Positions 35,055-43,535 of a stretch of 64,000 nucleotides of DNA are shown in pieces. Position 1 is the stretch's first letter. Each line of letters starts with the position of its first letter. Both the position numbers and the translations under genes were made by a program. The notes under the pieces are model-generated. The model ran no database searches, had not been told where the DNA came from, and saw nothing but the letters and a program-made list of their open reading frames with translations. The stretch comes from Corynebacterium pygosceleis (GTDB lineage Bacteria; Actinomycetota; Actinomycetes; Mycobacteriales; Mycobacteriaceae), in contig NZ_JAENIQ020000002.1 of NCBI RefSeq assembly GCF_016595275.2, forward strand, positions 62,001 through 126,000, in the 5' to 3' direction.

Positions 35055-38000
35055 ATGGCTCAATCAAGTCGCCGCATGTCCCGAGCAGGAGTCGCAGCGA
35101 TCGCCTGCCTCTCCCTCACCCTCTCCCCCCTCAGTCCGGTCGGCGTCGCGCTCGCCGACGCCACCTACACCAAGGGTGTGGAAGCCACCGACGGTGCCGA
35201 GCAGGTCTACGCCGCTGACACGGACGCCCTCCACTGGGGCGTCAACGAGATGTTCCGCGGTAAGGCGACCTCCTTCGAGGCCGCCGACGGTGCCCGCTAC
35301 GACGTCGAAGCGAAGCAGTTCGTCTTCCCCTACGTCTCCAAGGATGACGGGGCGAAGACCGTCAGCTACACCGGATCCGTCACGATCCTCGGCGAGTGCG
35401 AGGACGCCACGGATCCCTCGCGCGGCACCTGCAAGGTCGACGTGACCCTCACCGACCCGGTCGTCACCGTTGACGCCGACGGCACGAGCTCCGTCTCCGC
35501 CACCGTCCACTCCACCAGGGACGGCGCCGAGTGGTTCGGTCCCGAGACCGTCGAACTCGCCACCCTCGACTTCTCCGGTGCCAGGTTCAACAACAGCGAC
35601 ACCGACACCACCTGGGTCGACGTCGCCGCCACCGCCACCGACGCCGCGGCCGACAACGCCTTCCTCGGCACCGGCGCACTGGAGAACGTCGAGTTCACCT
35701 ATCCCGGAAAAACCGAGGAGAAGCAGAGCACCGAGCTCAAGCTCGAGAAGTACTCCACCGCGGAGACCGATCTGAAAATCGACGACCCCATGAGCATGAT
35801 CCAGTTCGATGACGGATCCGTGCTCCAGGTCACCGACCACTACGGCACCGCGAACGGTGCACTGTTCAATCCGGAACATTCGGAAGTCGTCGCCGTGAAC
35901 GGACTCGGTGTCCACATCGTGGCCGACACCGCCACCAGGACCCTGTACTGGGTCGACGAGAACAACGCCGTTCAGTCAGGTGTTCTCGGTGCTGACGGAA
36001 CCATCACCGCCATGACCAAGGTCGCCGATCTCGGGGACACCGGTCACGTGACCGGATTCGCCCGGCAGGCGGACGGCACTCTGGGCGCCGTCCTCATACC
36101 GACGTACCAGTCGGAACCCACCTACGCACGCATCGTCGAGGTCACTCCGGCCGGGGAAAAGACGGTCACGGAGCTCCCCTCCGCAAAGACCCTCCACCCC
36201 GAGATCGACGACTCAACCGGCTACTACACGGATGAAGCCTACGGTCTGTCATTCGGAGTCCACGACGGGCTCGCGGCGCTGCCCGACGGTACCTGGGTGT
36301 TCAACTACGATTACGAGATCTCGGGAAAGGGTGCCACCCCGATCCACATCACCCCGAAAGAGGACGTGAAGGCCTCTCTGTTCACCGGTGCCGAGAGCCT
36401 CTTCTCCGAGTACCAGGTTGTCAGGGGCGTCTACACCAACGGCGACATCGTCGCGTTCTACAACGGCCGTAGGGAGTCCGACGAGAAGAAGCACACGGTC
36501 GTCGGCTTCTACCGTTACGCCGACGGTGAACTGACCCCGATCTACACCAACACCGCCGCCGCAGACTTCGAGGTCGTCTCCGGTGTGGCCGCCGATGCCG
36601 ATTCCCTCTATGTTCTGAGCTCCGCGAACAAGACTCTGAACCGCCTGAGCATCGCTGACGGAACCGTCCAGGACAGTGTCGTCCTCGACGAGTCCACCGA
36701 GCTCTACAAGTACGGCAGCAGCAACTTCAACAACCTCATCTCAGCGGGCAACAAGCTGATCGTCACGGTCCCCAAGGACGGCGACGGATGGGGCGACAAC
36801 CACACCAGACTCGCGACCGTCACCCCGGCGATGTCCGGGATGACGGCTGATCCGAGCGTCGAGCGCGTCACCGTCGGTGACTACGACGACGAGACCAGCT
36901 ACGAGCCCATGGCCGACGCCACGGCCGTCGAAGCCACCGTCGGTACCGCCGCTGTCGCGCCTGCACCGACCTTCGACATGGTCGCCACCGACGCCACCGA
37001 GACCGATGCCGCACCATCGGGAGCAACCTTCTCGATCCCGGAGGCTGTCGAGGGGGCGACCGTCGGCGATGACGGCGCCGTGACGCTCACCGCCGTCGAC
37101 GCCCAGGCCGGCACCGATGTTCCGGTCACCGTCCTGGTCACCTACGCCGACCAGACCACCGACGAATACACCGTCACGTTCAAGGTCACCGCCGCGGCAG
37201 ATCCCACCGCCGACACCGGCAAGGTGTTCTACGGCAGGGACGCCCTCACCGTCACCGCCGGTGAAACCGGAACCGCCACACCGACCTTCGTCACCGATGA
37301 CGGAAACAAGGACGTCCCCACCGCCACCTTCGTCTTCGAGGGTGATGTTCCGGCGGGGGCGACGATCAACGAGAACACCGGCGTCGTCACCTACGCCCCG
37401 ACCGAGGCGACCGATGAGGTCGAGAACGTCAAGATCCGCGTCACCTTCGAGGACACGAGCACCCAGCTCACCGGTGTCTCGCTCAAGGCGGAAGCGGCCA
37501 CCCCGACCTACACCGAGCAGGTCTGGTACCCGGATTCCGTCACGGTCGCCCCCGGCGAGACGGCGACGAGCACGCCGAAGCTCGGCGGAATCGAGGCCGG
37601 TTCCGAGAAGAAGGACATCCCCGCGGACTTCAGCTTCGAACTCATCGAGGACATCGCCGGGGTCAGCATCGACGCCACCACGGGAACCATCACCTACGTG
37701 GCTCCCGCCGACGCCGCCGAGCAGACCATCTACCCGCGGGTGAAGGTCACCTTCCCCAGTGGCAAGACCCAGCAGACCGCCCCGGTCATCACCGTCAAGA
37801 AGGACGAGCCCGCCCAGAGCGACATCTACGTCTACTACGGCGGGACCGTGACCGTGGATCCCGGTCAGGAGGCGGTGGCGACCCCAGAAGCCGCTATCCC
37901 CACCCCCACCTACACCGTCGTCGACATGCCCGCTGGCACGACCTTCAAATTCGTCGACAACGACGACGAGGCACGTCCGGCAGGCATGACCCTGGACGAG

Positions 38001-38990
38001 AACACCGGCGTCGTCACCTTCACCCCCACCGAGGACCAGGCAGGACAGAGCTACTTCTTCTACGTCCAGGCCACCTACGGTGACGGAACCACCGCCCCCC
38101 GGCCCGCCGTCGGCCTGATCAAGGTCAACGAGGCAGCCACCCCGGATCCGGACGACAGCTCCATGTACAACCTGTTCTACCCGAACACGGATGTCACCGC
38201 CGGTGAGAGTGCCACCTCCGCGCCCTTCGCCGACATGGCCGGCACCGACGACATCGAGAACGGCGACATCCCGGCCGGGACGGTCTTCGAGCTCCCCTCC
38301 GCGGGCAACCCCGAGGGTGCCGTGATCGATTCCGGGACCGGTGTCATCACCTACACGCCGTCCGCCGACATGGAGACCGAGAACGTCGCGTTCTCCGTCA
38401 ACGCAACTTACGCTGACGGCTCAACCGACACCGCGATCGCGGTGTTCGTCGTCTCCGCCGCCGCACAGGAGATCGACGACAACGCGAAGTACACCCCGGT
38501 GTACGCCAACGGTGAGGTCAAGGCCGGTGGATCCGCTGCGGTCACACCGACCTTCGACATGTCCGACACCGACACCGTCGAAACCGGCACCGCACCGGAC
38601 GGCACGACCTTCGCGTTCGCCGGAACCCCGGATGACGGTTTCTCCATCGATTCCGTCACCGGTGAGGTCACCTACGAAGCAGCCGAAGACGCGGAGGACG
38701 CGACCGTCCAGGCCATGGTCACCGTGACCTACGCGGATGGAACCGGGGATGACGCCACCGTCACCTTCGCCGTGAAGGGTGCCGAGGACAAGACCCCGGC
38801 CCCGGGATCCTCGTCGATCGTCGACACATTCACCGGCAGTGCCGCCGGAGGATCGGCCGCGACCGGAATCATGGGTCTGCTTTCGGTCGGTGCCCTGTTC
38901 GGTGTCATCGCCGCGATCGTGCACTTCCTGAAGACGCAGATGCCCGGTGGTTTCCACCTCCCGCCCTTCCCCGGCCTGCCCCGGAACTAG
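35055..38990 (+). CDS. Large HtaA-domain surface protein with propeller-like region and six repeats
   Basis: 1311 aa. A Sec signal (AGVAAIACLSLTLSPLSPVGVALAD) leads to an HtaA domain (about residues 57-222): LHWGVNEMFRGKATSF, FVFPYVSKDD, VSYTGSVTILGEC, GTCKVDVTLTDPVVTVD, ELATLDFSGARFNN and a closing FTYPGKTE. HtaA domains bind heme in corynebacterial heme uptake. Residues about 235-610 have the spacing of a beta-propeller (HVTGFARQADGTLGAVLI, DGLAALPDGTWVFNYD, GVAADADSLYVLSS). Six Ig/Rib-like repeats of about 100 residues follow, then a tail helix (LLSVGALFGVIAAIVHFL). AAGGA precedes the ATG. Heme binding is by family; the propeller call is my reading of the pattern. Confidence 0.8.
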   Translation: MAQSSRRMSRAGVAAIACLSLTLSPLSPVGVALADATYTKGVEATDGAEQVYAADTDALHWGVNEMFRGKATSFEAADGARYDVEAKQFVFPYVSKDDGAKTVSYTGSVTILGECEDATDPSRGTCKVDVTLTDPVVTVDADGTSSVSATVHSTRDGAEWFGPETVELATLDFSGARFNNSDTDTTWVDVAATATDAAADNAFLGTGALENVEFTYPGKTEEKQSTELKLEKYSTAETDLKIDDPMSMIQFDDGSVLQVTDHYGTANGALFNPEHSEVVAVNGLGVHIVADTATRTLYWVDENNAVQSGVLGADGTITAMTKVADLGDTGHVTGFARQADGTLGAVLIPTYQSEPTYARIVEVTPAGEKTVTELPSAKTLHPEIDDSTGYYTDEAYGLSFGVHDGLAALPDGTWVFNYDYEISGKGATPIHITPKEDVKASLFTGAESLFSEYQVVRGVYTNGDIVAFYNGRRESDEKKHTVVGFYRYADGELTPIYTNTAAADFEVVSGVAADADSLYVLSSANKTLNRLSIADGTVQDSVVLDESTELYKYGSSNFNNLISAGNKLIVTVPKDGDGWGDNHTRLATVTPAMSGMTADPSVERVTVGDYDDETSYEPMADATAVEATVGTAAVAPAPTFDMVATDATETDAAPSGATFSIPEAVEGATVGDDGAVTLTAVDAQAGTDVPVTVLVTYADQTTDEYTVTFKVTAAADPTADTGKVFYGRDALTVTAGETGTATPTFVTDDGNKDVPTATFVFEGDVPAGATINENTGVVTYAPTEATDEVENVKIRVTFEDTSTQLTGVSLKAEAATPTYTEQVWYPDSVTVAPGETATSTPKLGGIEAGSEKKDIPADFSFELIEDIAGVSIDATTGTITYVAPADAAEQTIYPRVKVTFPSGKTQQTAPVITVKKDEPAQSDIYVYYGGTVTVDPGQEAVATPEAAIPTPTYTVVDMPAGTTFKFVDNDDEARPAGMTLDENTGVVTFTPTEDQAGQSYFFYVQATYGDGTTAPRPAVGLIKVNEAATPDPDDSSMYNLFYPNTDVTAGESATSAPFADMAGTDDIENGDIPAGTVFELPSAGNPEGAVIDSGTGVITYTPSADMETENVAFSVNATYADGSTDTAIAVFVVSAAAQEIDDNAKYTPVYANGEVKAGGSAAVTPTFDMSDTDTVETGTAPDGTTFAFAGTPDDGFSIDSVTGEVTYEAAEDAEDATVQAMVTVTYADGTGDDATVTFAVKGAEDKTPAPGSSSIVDTFTGSAAGGSAATGIMGLLSVGALFGVIAAIVHFLKTQMPGGFHLPPFPGLPRN
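36897..38790 (+). repeat. Six degenerate ~315-bp coding repeats (Ig/Rib-like)
   Basis: Each unit encodes about 100 residues with a recurrent core: VTAGETGTATPTF or a variant, an IPAG-T-F-F-L strand, a D-NTGVVTY-P strand and a late V-VTYADGTTD strand. The units have diverged in sequence, so the array is old or has been remodelled. Confidence 0.75.
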
Positions 38991-39035
38991 AAGTGGCATT
39001 CCGGCCCACAGAGTGGCCGGACGCTGATTGAACGG

Positions 39036-39083
39036 AACCGGCCCCGCCCCCCACTCACCAGTGGAGGCGCGGGGCCGGTTTTT
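39036..39083 (+). terminator. Rho-independent terminator of the first HtaA gene
   Basis: AACCGGCCCCGC (39036) pairs with GCGGGGCCGGTT (39069), followed by TTT. The loop includes a smaller CCACT/AGTGG hairpin. Confidence 0.85.
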
Positions 39084-39475
39084 CGCGTATCAACATCGCA
39101 CTCAGATCGGACGGACAAGGCGTGACACGGGGCGGGTGCCCCCGCACCGCGGAAAGTTGTGGGGCTGTCGGACGAACGCACCGGTCAGGCCGAACCCTGA
39201 TGGAAAATGAACCGGGAAAATCAATCCTTCGGTGGAGGGATACCTCCGTACTCTGACGCGATCGTCACGACGGTGGATTCCGACGATATTCGACGAAGTA
39301 GGTTCCTGGCGTCATCTGACGCTTCAACAGTCTTTAGTCAGCTGCAAAAATGATGGTGAGGTCTGGCTAACCTCTGTTACTGTTACCTGCATTCACCGGT
39401 GCAGGCACCCCGCACAGGCGGGGACCATGAACACCGGTGTTCACTTTCGAACATCAGATCCTTAAGGACATATCA
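39084..39475. other. Intergenic region between the two HtaA genes
   Basis: About 390 bp with no gene. Contains a DtxR-like box and a small CCCCGC-ACAG-GCGGGG-type hairpin (about 39409-39424) in the likely leader. AAGGA (39464-39468) lies seven bases before the GTG of the next gene. Confidence 0.55.
39357..39375 (+). promoter_or_regulatory. DtxR-like box upstream of the second HtaA gene
   Basis: TGAGGTCTGGCTAACCTCT matches the 19-bp DtxR consensus at about 13-14 positions and contains a GAGGT-N7-ACCTC dyad. The position about 100 bp before the start codon suits iron-dependent repression, which is inferred. Confidence 0.6.
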
Positions 39476-41887
39476 GTGCCCAGAACCTCTTCCCGCCGAA
39501 TCTCCCGAATCGGTCTCGCCGCCGTCACCGCGCTCACCCTGAGCCTCGGTGTCTCGGCCCCCGCCTTCGCCGGTGTCAGTGACACCATCGGCATCACCCC
39601 CAGGGACGGAGTCGCCCAGGAAGTCGCTGACTCGACCTCGGCTCTCGCCTGGGAGATCCGCGACTCCTTCAACAGTTACACCGGTGGGGCGACACACGTC
39701 CTCGACGGTGCGAAGCTCGTCGACGGTACCTTCCTGTGGCCCTACGAATCCACCGAGACCGACGCCGACGGCAACACCGTCGTGCAGTACAGCGGCACCG
39801 TCAACTACATGAAGTACTGCGAGGGAGATGAGCCGGTCCGTGGCGGTTGCCAGCTGGACCTGACCGTCGCCGACCCGAAGATCGTGTTCAACGCCGCGGA
39901 GGGTACCGGGACGCTCTACGCGACGGTCAACTCACGTGTCTACCTGACCGGCGCATGGTTGGGTGTCGAGGAGGTTCCGTTCGCGACCCTCGACTTCAAG
40001 GCCGGGCGCTACAACAACCAGGCTGACACCACCACCTGGACGAGCGTGGCGGGATCCCTGCTCCCGAAGGGGCAGGAGGCGTTCTCCAACTTCTACACCG
40101 GAAATCCCTACATCAGTTCCCTTTCCTTCTCCTACCCCGGGAAAACCGAGCTGAACTCCTCGGACGCTGAAGGCTACTCCCTCGCGGAGAGCATCCAGCT
40201 CCCGGTCAAGGCGGGTGGCTCCGAGCGTCTCTACGGTCTGTCCGACGGGTCGGTCCTGTACGTGACCAACTCCTACGGTGCGGGCAAGGGCGTCGTCGTC
40301 TCCCACGATCTCGGGACAGTCTCCGAGTCCTTCGATTTCGTGACCAACGGCGCCACCGACACCGCCTTCGACACCGCCACCGACACGCTCTACTGGGTGG
40401 AACCGAAGCAGGAACCGGCGATGGGTGTCATCCACAGCGCGCACGTGACCGCCTCCGGGATCGGCGCCGCCACAGAGGTCGCCACCGTTGAGGGCACCGT
40501 CACGGGATTCTCCCGGAATCCCTCCGACGGGACGCTCGGTGTCCTGCACCTGCTGCCCAAGGCCGAGGACTCGGTCGACGATTATCCCGCCCGTTTCACG
40601 ACGATCGCCGCCGACGGAGGCACGAGCACCGTGGAACTCCCCGAGGCCACCGAACTGTACCCCGACGTGGACGCCGAGGAGCACTACAACGAGGTGTACG
40701 GCTCCCCCTACGTGTTCAGCTCCACCTCGGGTCTCCGCGCACTCAACGACGGAACCTACATCTACGTCTACGACCACGGCGTACCCCGCACCGACGGAAC
40801 CACCCCGGGTGCGCTGCCCGTTCACATCAACCCCGCAGCCGCCGGTGTGAAGGCCACGTTGGTCGAGGCCTTCGCCCCCGCAGTCGAGGACCACAGCCAC
40901 AGCTTCCGTGGCGTCGCCACCGACGGTACGCACATCGGGATCTACAACGACTACAGCAACTCCAACGTCGCGTTCCTTAAGTACGAGAACGGCACGTTCA
41001 CCATGCCGTACCATGCCGCGCAGCCGGAAAAGCTCGTCTCCATCGCGGGCATGACCTTCAACTCGCAGGGCCAGGCGCTGGTCTCGTCCGCGAACAACCA
41101 CTTCATGGTCGTCGACCCGTCCACGGGCGCCGTCCTCCAGGACGCGTCACTCTCCGGCAACATGAAGGGGACCGAGAAGAACCAGCCGCTCGCCACCATT
41201 CTGGTCGGTGACGACGTGTTCATCGTCGACCGTCGTGAGATCAACTACACCGACTACGCGGGCATCCAGCGGCTCGAGCTCCCCGGGGCTGAAGGCCAGT
41301 ACAATCCCGCGATCGATGCGGTGACGATGGGCCACACCCCGGACAAGACGGATTCGAAGACCACCGCGGATTCCGTGGACGCCTACCTCGAGGAGAACAC
41401 CCTCGAGGTGACCGCCGGCGAGTCCGTCACCTCCGGCAAGGTCGTCTTCGATGAGACGACGACCACCGACAAGGAAGCTGCGGCGGCACCTGAGGGCACC
41501 GTGTTCAGCCTCGTCGCGGACGTCGACGGCGCATCGGTCGACGAGAAGACCGGCGGTGTCACCTACGTCGCTGCCGAGGATGCACCGACCGCCGAGGTCA
41601 CCGTTTCGGTGAAGGCCATGTTCAAGGACGGCAGCGAGGACATCGTCGAGCTGAAGGTGAAGGTCACTGAGGCCGCACCGACGCCGACCTCGACCTCCAC
41701 TCCGACCCCGACGTCCACGCCGACGCCGACCTCGACCCCGGCACCGGGTAGCAGCGGCAAGGACATCTTCTCCGGTCTCTCCGGAGGGAAGAACACCAGC
41801 CTGCTGGCCATCCTGTCCGTCGGTGGCGTCCTCGCGCTCATCGCCGGTCTGATCCACTTCATCAACACCACCCTGCTCCACCGCTAG
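39476..41887 (+). CDS. HtaA-domain surface protein with propeller-like region and one repeat
   Basis: 803 aa from the GTG at 39476 (AAGGA seven bases upstream). A Sec signal (RIGLAAVTALTLSLGVSAPAFAG) leads to an HtaA domain (ALAWEIRDSFNSYTGGATHVLDGAKL, FLWPYEST, VQYSGTVNYMKYCEG, GGCQLDLTVADPKIVF, FATLDFKAGRYNN, SFSYPGKTE). Next is a propeller-like region as in the upstream paralogue (SSTSGLRALNDGTYIYVYDHG, FRGVATDGTHIGIYND). One Ig/Rib-like repeat, a Pro/Thr/Ser stalk (41676-41745) and a C-terminal helix (LLAILSVGGVLALIAGLIHFI) follow. A paralogue of the preceding gene with five fewer repeats. Probably anchored by the tail helix, with no LPXTG motif. Confidence 0.8.
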   Translation: MPRTSSRRISRIGLAAVTALTLSLGVSAPAFAGVSDTIGITPRDGVAQEVADSTSALAWEIRDSFNSYTGGATHVLDGAKLVDGTFLWPYESTETDADGNTVVQYSGTVNYMKYCEGDEPVRGGCQLDLTVADPKIVFNAAEGTGTLYATVNSRVYLTGAWLGVEEVPFATLDFKAGRYNNQADTTTWTSVAGSLLPKGQEAFSNFYTGNPYISSLSFSYPGKTELNSSDAEGYSLAESIQLPVKAGGSERLYGLSDGSVLYVTNSYGAGKGVVVSHDLGTVSESFDFVTNGATDTAFDTATDTLYWVEPKQEPAMGVIHSAHVTASGIGAATEVATVEGTVTGFSRNPSDGTLGVLHLLPKAEDSVDDYPARFTTIAADGGTSTVELPEATELYPDVDAEEHYNEVYGSPYVFSSTSGLRALNDGTYIYVYDHGVPRTDGTTPGALPVHINPAAAGVKATLVEAFAPAVEDHSHSFRGVATDGTHIGIYNDYSNSNVAFLKYENGTFTMPYHAAQPEKLVSIAGMTFNSQGQALVSSANNHFMVVDPSTGAVLQDASLSGNMKGTEKNQPLATILVGDDVFIVDRREINYTDYAGIQRLELPGAEGQYNPAIDAVTMGHTPDKTDSKTTADSVDAYLEENTLEVTAGESVTSGKVVFDETTTTDKEAAAAPEGTVFSLVADVDGASVDEKTGGVTYVAAEDAPTAEVTVSVKAMFKDGSEDIVELKVKVTEAAPTPTSTSTPTPTSTPTPTSTPAPGSSGKDIFSGLSGGKNTSLLAILSVGGVLALIAGLIHFINTTLLHR
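41676..41745 (+). repeat. Pro/Thr/Ser-rich stalk-coding repeat
   Basis: Repeated CCGACGCCGACCTC-type units encode TPTSTSTPTPTSTPTPTSTP, a cell-wall-spanning stalk likely to be O-mannosylated; glycosylation is inferred. Confidence 0.7.
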
Positions 41888-41899
41888 TCCGGGAACATG

Positions 41900-41934
41900 A
41901 AGACCCCGCCGGGACAACGTCCCGGCGGGGTCTT
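41900..41934. terminator. Bidirectional terminator between the HtaA gene and dop
   Basis: AAGACCCCGCCGGGAC-AAC-GTCCCGGCGGGGTCTT is a perfect 16-bp stem with a 3-base loop between convergent genes. Confidence 0.9.
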
Positions 41935-41946
41935 CCCGTGTCCGCC

Positions 41947-43494
41947 TCAGCGACCGGGACCACCGATCAGATCGACTGTCGCGAGTCCGCGGTCATCGAC
42001 GAGCCGGAGAAGTTCCGCGGCGTCGGAGGCCCGGTCAAAGAGATCGCCGCACCTTTCACGGGTCAGACAATCGAGCTCGGGCATTCTCAACCTGTGGTGT
42101 CCGGTCACCCGATCACCGGACACCACCACCGTGTCCCAGCTCGCCGCGAGGACCTGGTCCGGCCAACGCCGCATGATCTCCCCACGGAAGAAGGCACGGG
42201 TGTCGGTGGGGGGTGTGAGCGCCGCCGTGTCAATCACCGTCGGATCGACGAAGGTCCGCATGCTGCCCCTCCGGACCAGTGCATGATGGAGACCGCGATC
42301 CGGATCGATGTCCGCGTACTGGAGGTCGACCAGTGCGATCTTGGGATGACCGATGTCGAGTCCCCGGTCCGTGAAGCGGCGGATGAGGGACCACTTGGCG
42401 GTCCAGTCGAGTCGGTCAGCGGTGCGTAGCGGATCGACGTCGAGATCGTCGAGAAGCTCCTCCGCCGTCCTCAGCACCAGCTCATCCGTGTCGCTGACGG
42501 CACTGCACCGGGAGAGGTATTCCCGCAGAATCGCGGTGGCCCGCAGTTCACGTCCGTCCGCCAACCGCAGGGAACTCCGGCAGTCGAGATCCCTGGACAC
42601 CTGTTTCACCGCGGCCACGGGGTCGGCGAGTCCGAGATCCGAGAACTCCTCCCCCGCCTCGATCGCGTCGAGAACCAGGGAGGTCAGACCGAACTTGAGC
42701 AGGTTCGACGTCTGGGACATGTTGGCGTCACCGATGATGACGTGCAGACGGCCCCAGCGGTCGGCGTCGGCGTGCGGTTCATCCCGGGTGTTCACGATTC
42801 CCCTGTTCAGGGTCGTCTCCAGGGACACCGGCTGTTCGATGTAGTCGGCCCGCTGGCTGATCTGGAACCCCGGTGACTCACCCCGTTCCCCCAGCCCGAC
42901 GCGTCCGGCACCGATCAGCACCTGTCGGGTGACGAAGAACGGGATGATGGCCCGGGTCAGGACATCGAAATCGGTGGAGCGGCTCCAGCGGTAGTTCTCG
43001 TGGCTGCCGTAGCTCGCACCCTTGCCGTCGACGTTGTTCTTGTACACCTTGAGCGCCGGACAGGGCGGCTGGCCCTCGATCACGCTCTCACCCCGGTCCG
43101 TGTACTGGTGAACCGCATCGACCGCCCTATTCATCACGAGGTCACCCGCGGCGTCGTAGATCACCGCCTGCATGGCGTCCGTCGTCTCCGGCGCGGAGTA
43201 CTCGGGGTGCGCGTGATCGACGTAGAACCGGGCTCCGGAGGACGTGATCACGTTGGCGACACCGACGGTGTTGGGGTCGATGACCGGTGCGGTGCGGAAC
43301 CTCCGGAGATCGAAACCCCGGGCGTCCCGGAGGGGCGACTCCTCGCCGAAGTTCCACCGGGTGCGCCGGAGGGATGCTCCGGTGGCGACGGCGTAGGCGA
43401 GCACGGCGTGGGTTGAGGTGATGATCGGGCTCGCCGTCGGGTCAGCCGGTGTCGCGATACCGTATTCGGTCTCTGAACCGATGAAACGGGGCAT
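41947..43494 (-). CDS. dop: Pup deamidase/depupylase Dop
   Basis: 515 aa. Converts the C-terminal Gln of Pup to Glu and removes Pup from substrates. Same fold as PafA: PRFIGSETEYGIATP, RFYVDHAHPEYSAPE (catalytic Asp), VYKNNVDGKGASYGSHENY, NTRDEPHADADRWGRLHVIIGDANMSQ and DIGHPKIALVDLQYADI. The Dop-specific loop is present (SPLRDARGFDLRRFR, then PVIDPNTVGVANVITSSG). Needed here because Pup ends in Gln. The neighbour arc starts 42 bp upstream of it on the same strand. ATG at 43494, preceded by a purine-rich AGAAAGAAG. Confidence 0.96.
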   Translation of the reverse strand: MPRFIGSETEYGIATPADPTASPIITSTHAVLAYAVATGASLRRTRWNFGEESPLRDARGFDLRRFRTAPVIDPNTVGVANVITSSGARFYVDHAHPEYSAPETTDAMQAVIYDAAGDLVMNRAVDAVHQYTDRGESVIEGQPPCPALKVYKNNVDGKGASYGSHENYRWSRSTDFDVLTRAIIPFFVTRQVLIGAGRVGLGERGESPGFQISQRADYIEQPVSLETTLNRGIVNTRDEPHADADRWGRLHVIIGDANMSQTSNLLKFGLTSLVLDAIEAGEEFSDLGLADPVAAVKQVSRDLDCRSSLRLADGRELRATAILREYLSRCSAVSDTDELVLRTAEELLDDLDVDPLRTADRLDWTAKWSLIRRFTDRGLDIGHPKIALVDLQYADIDPDRGLHHALVRRGSMRTFVDPTVIDTAALTPPTDTRAFFRGEIMRRWPDQVLAASWDTVVVSGDRVTGHHRLRMPELDCLTRERCGDLFDRASDAAELLRLVDDRGLATVDLIGGPGR

Positions 43495-43535
43495 GGGGGC
43501 TTCTTTCTGGCGGTGTGTACCGACCTGGTCGTGTG

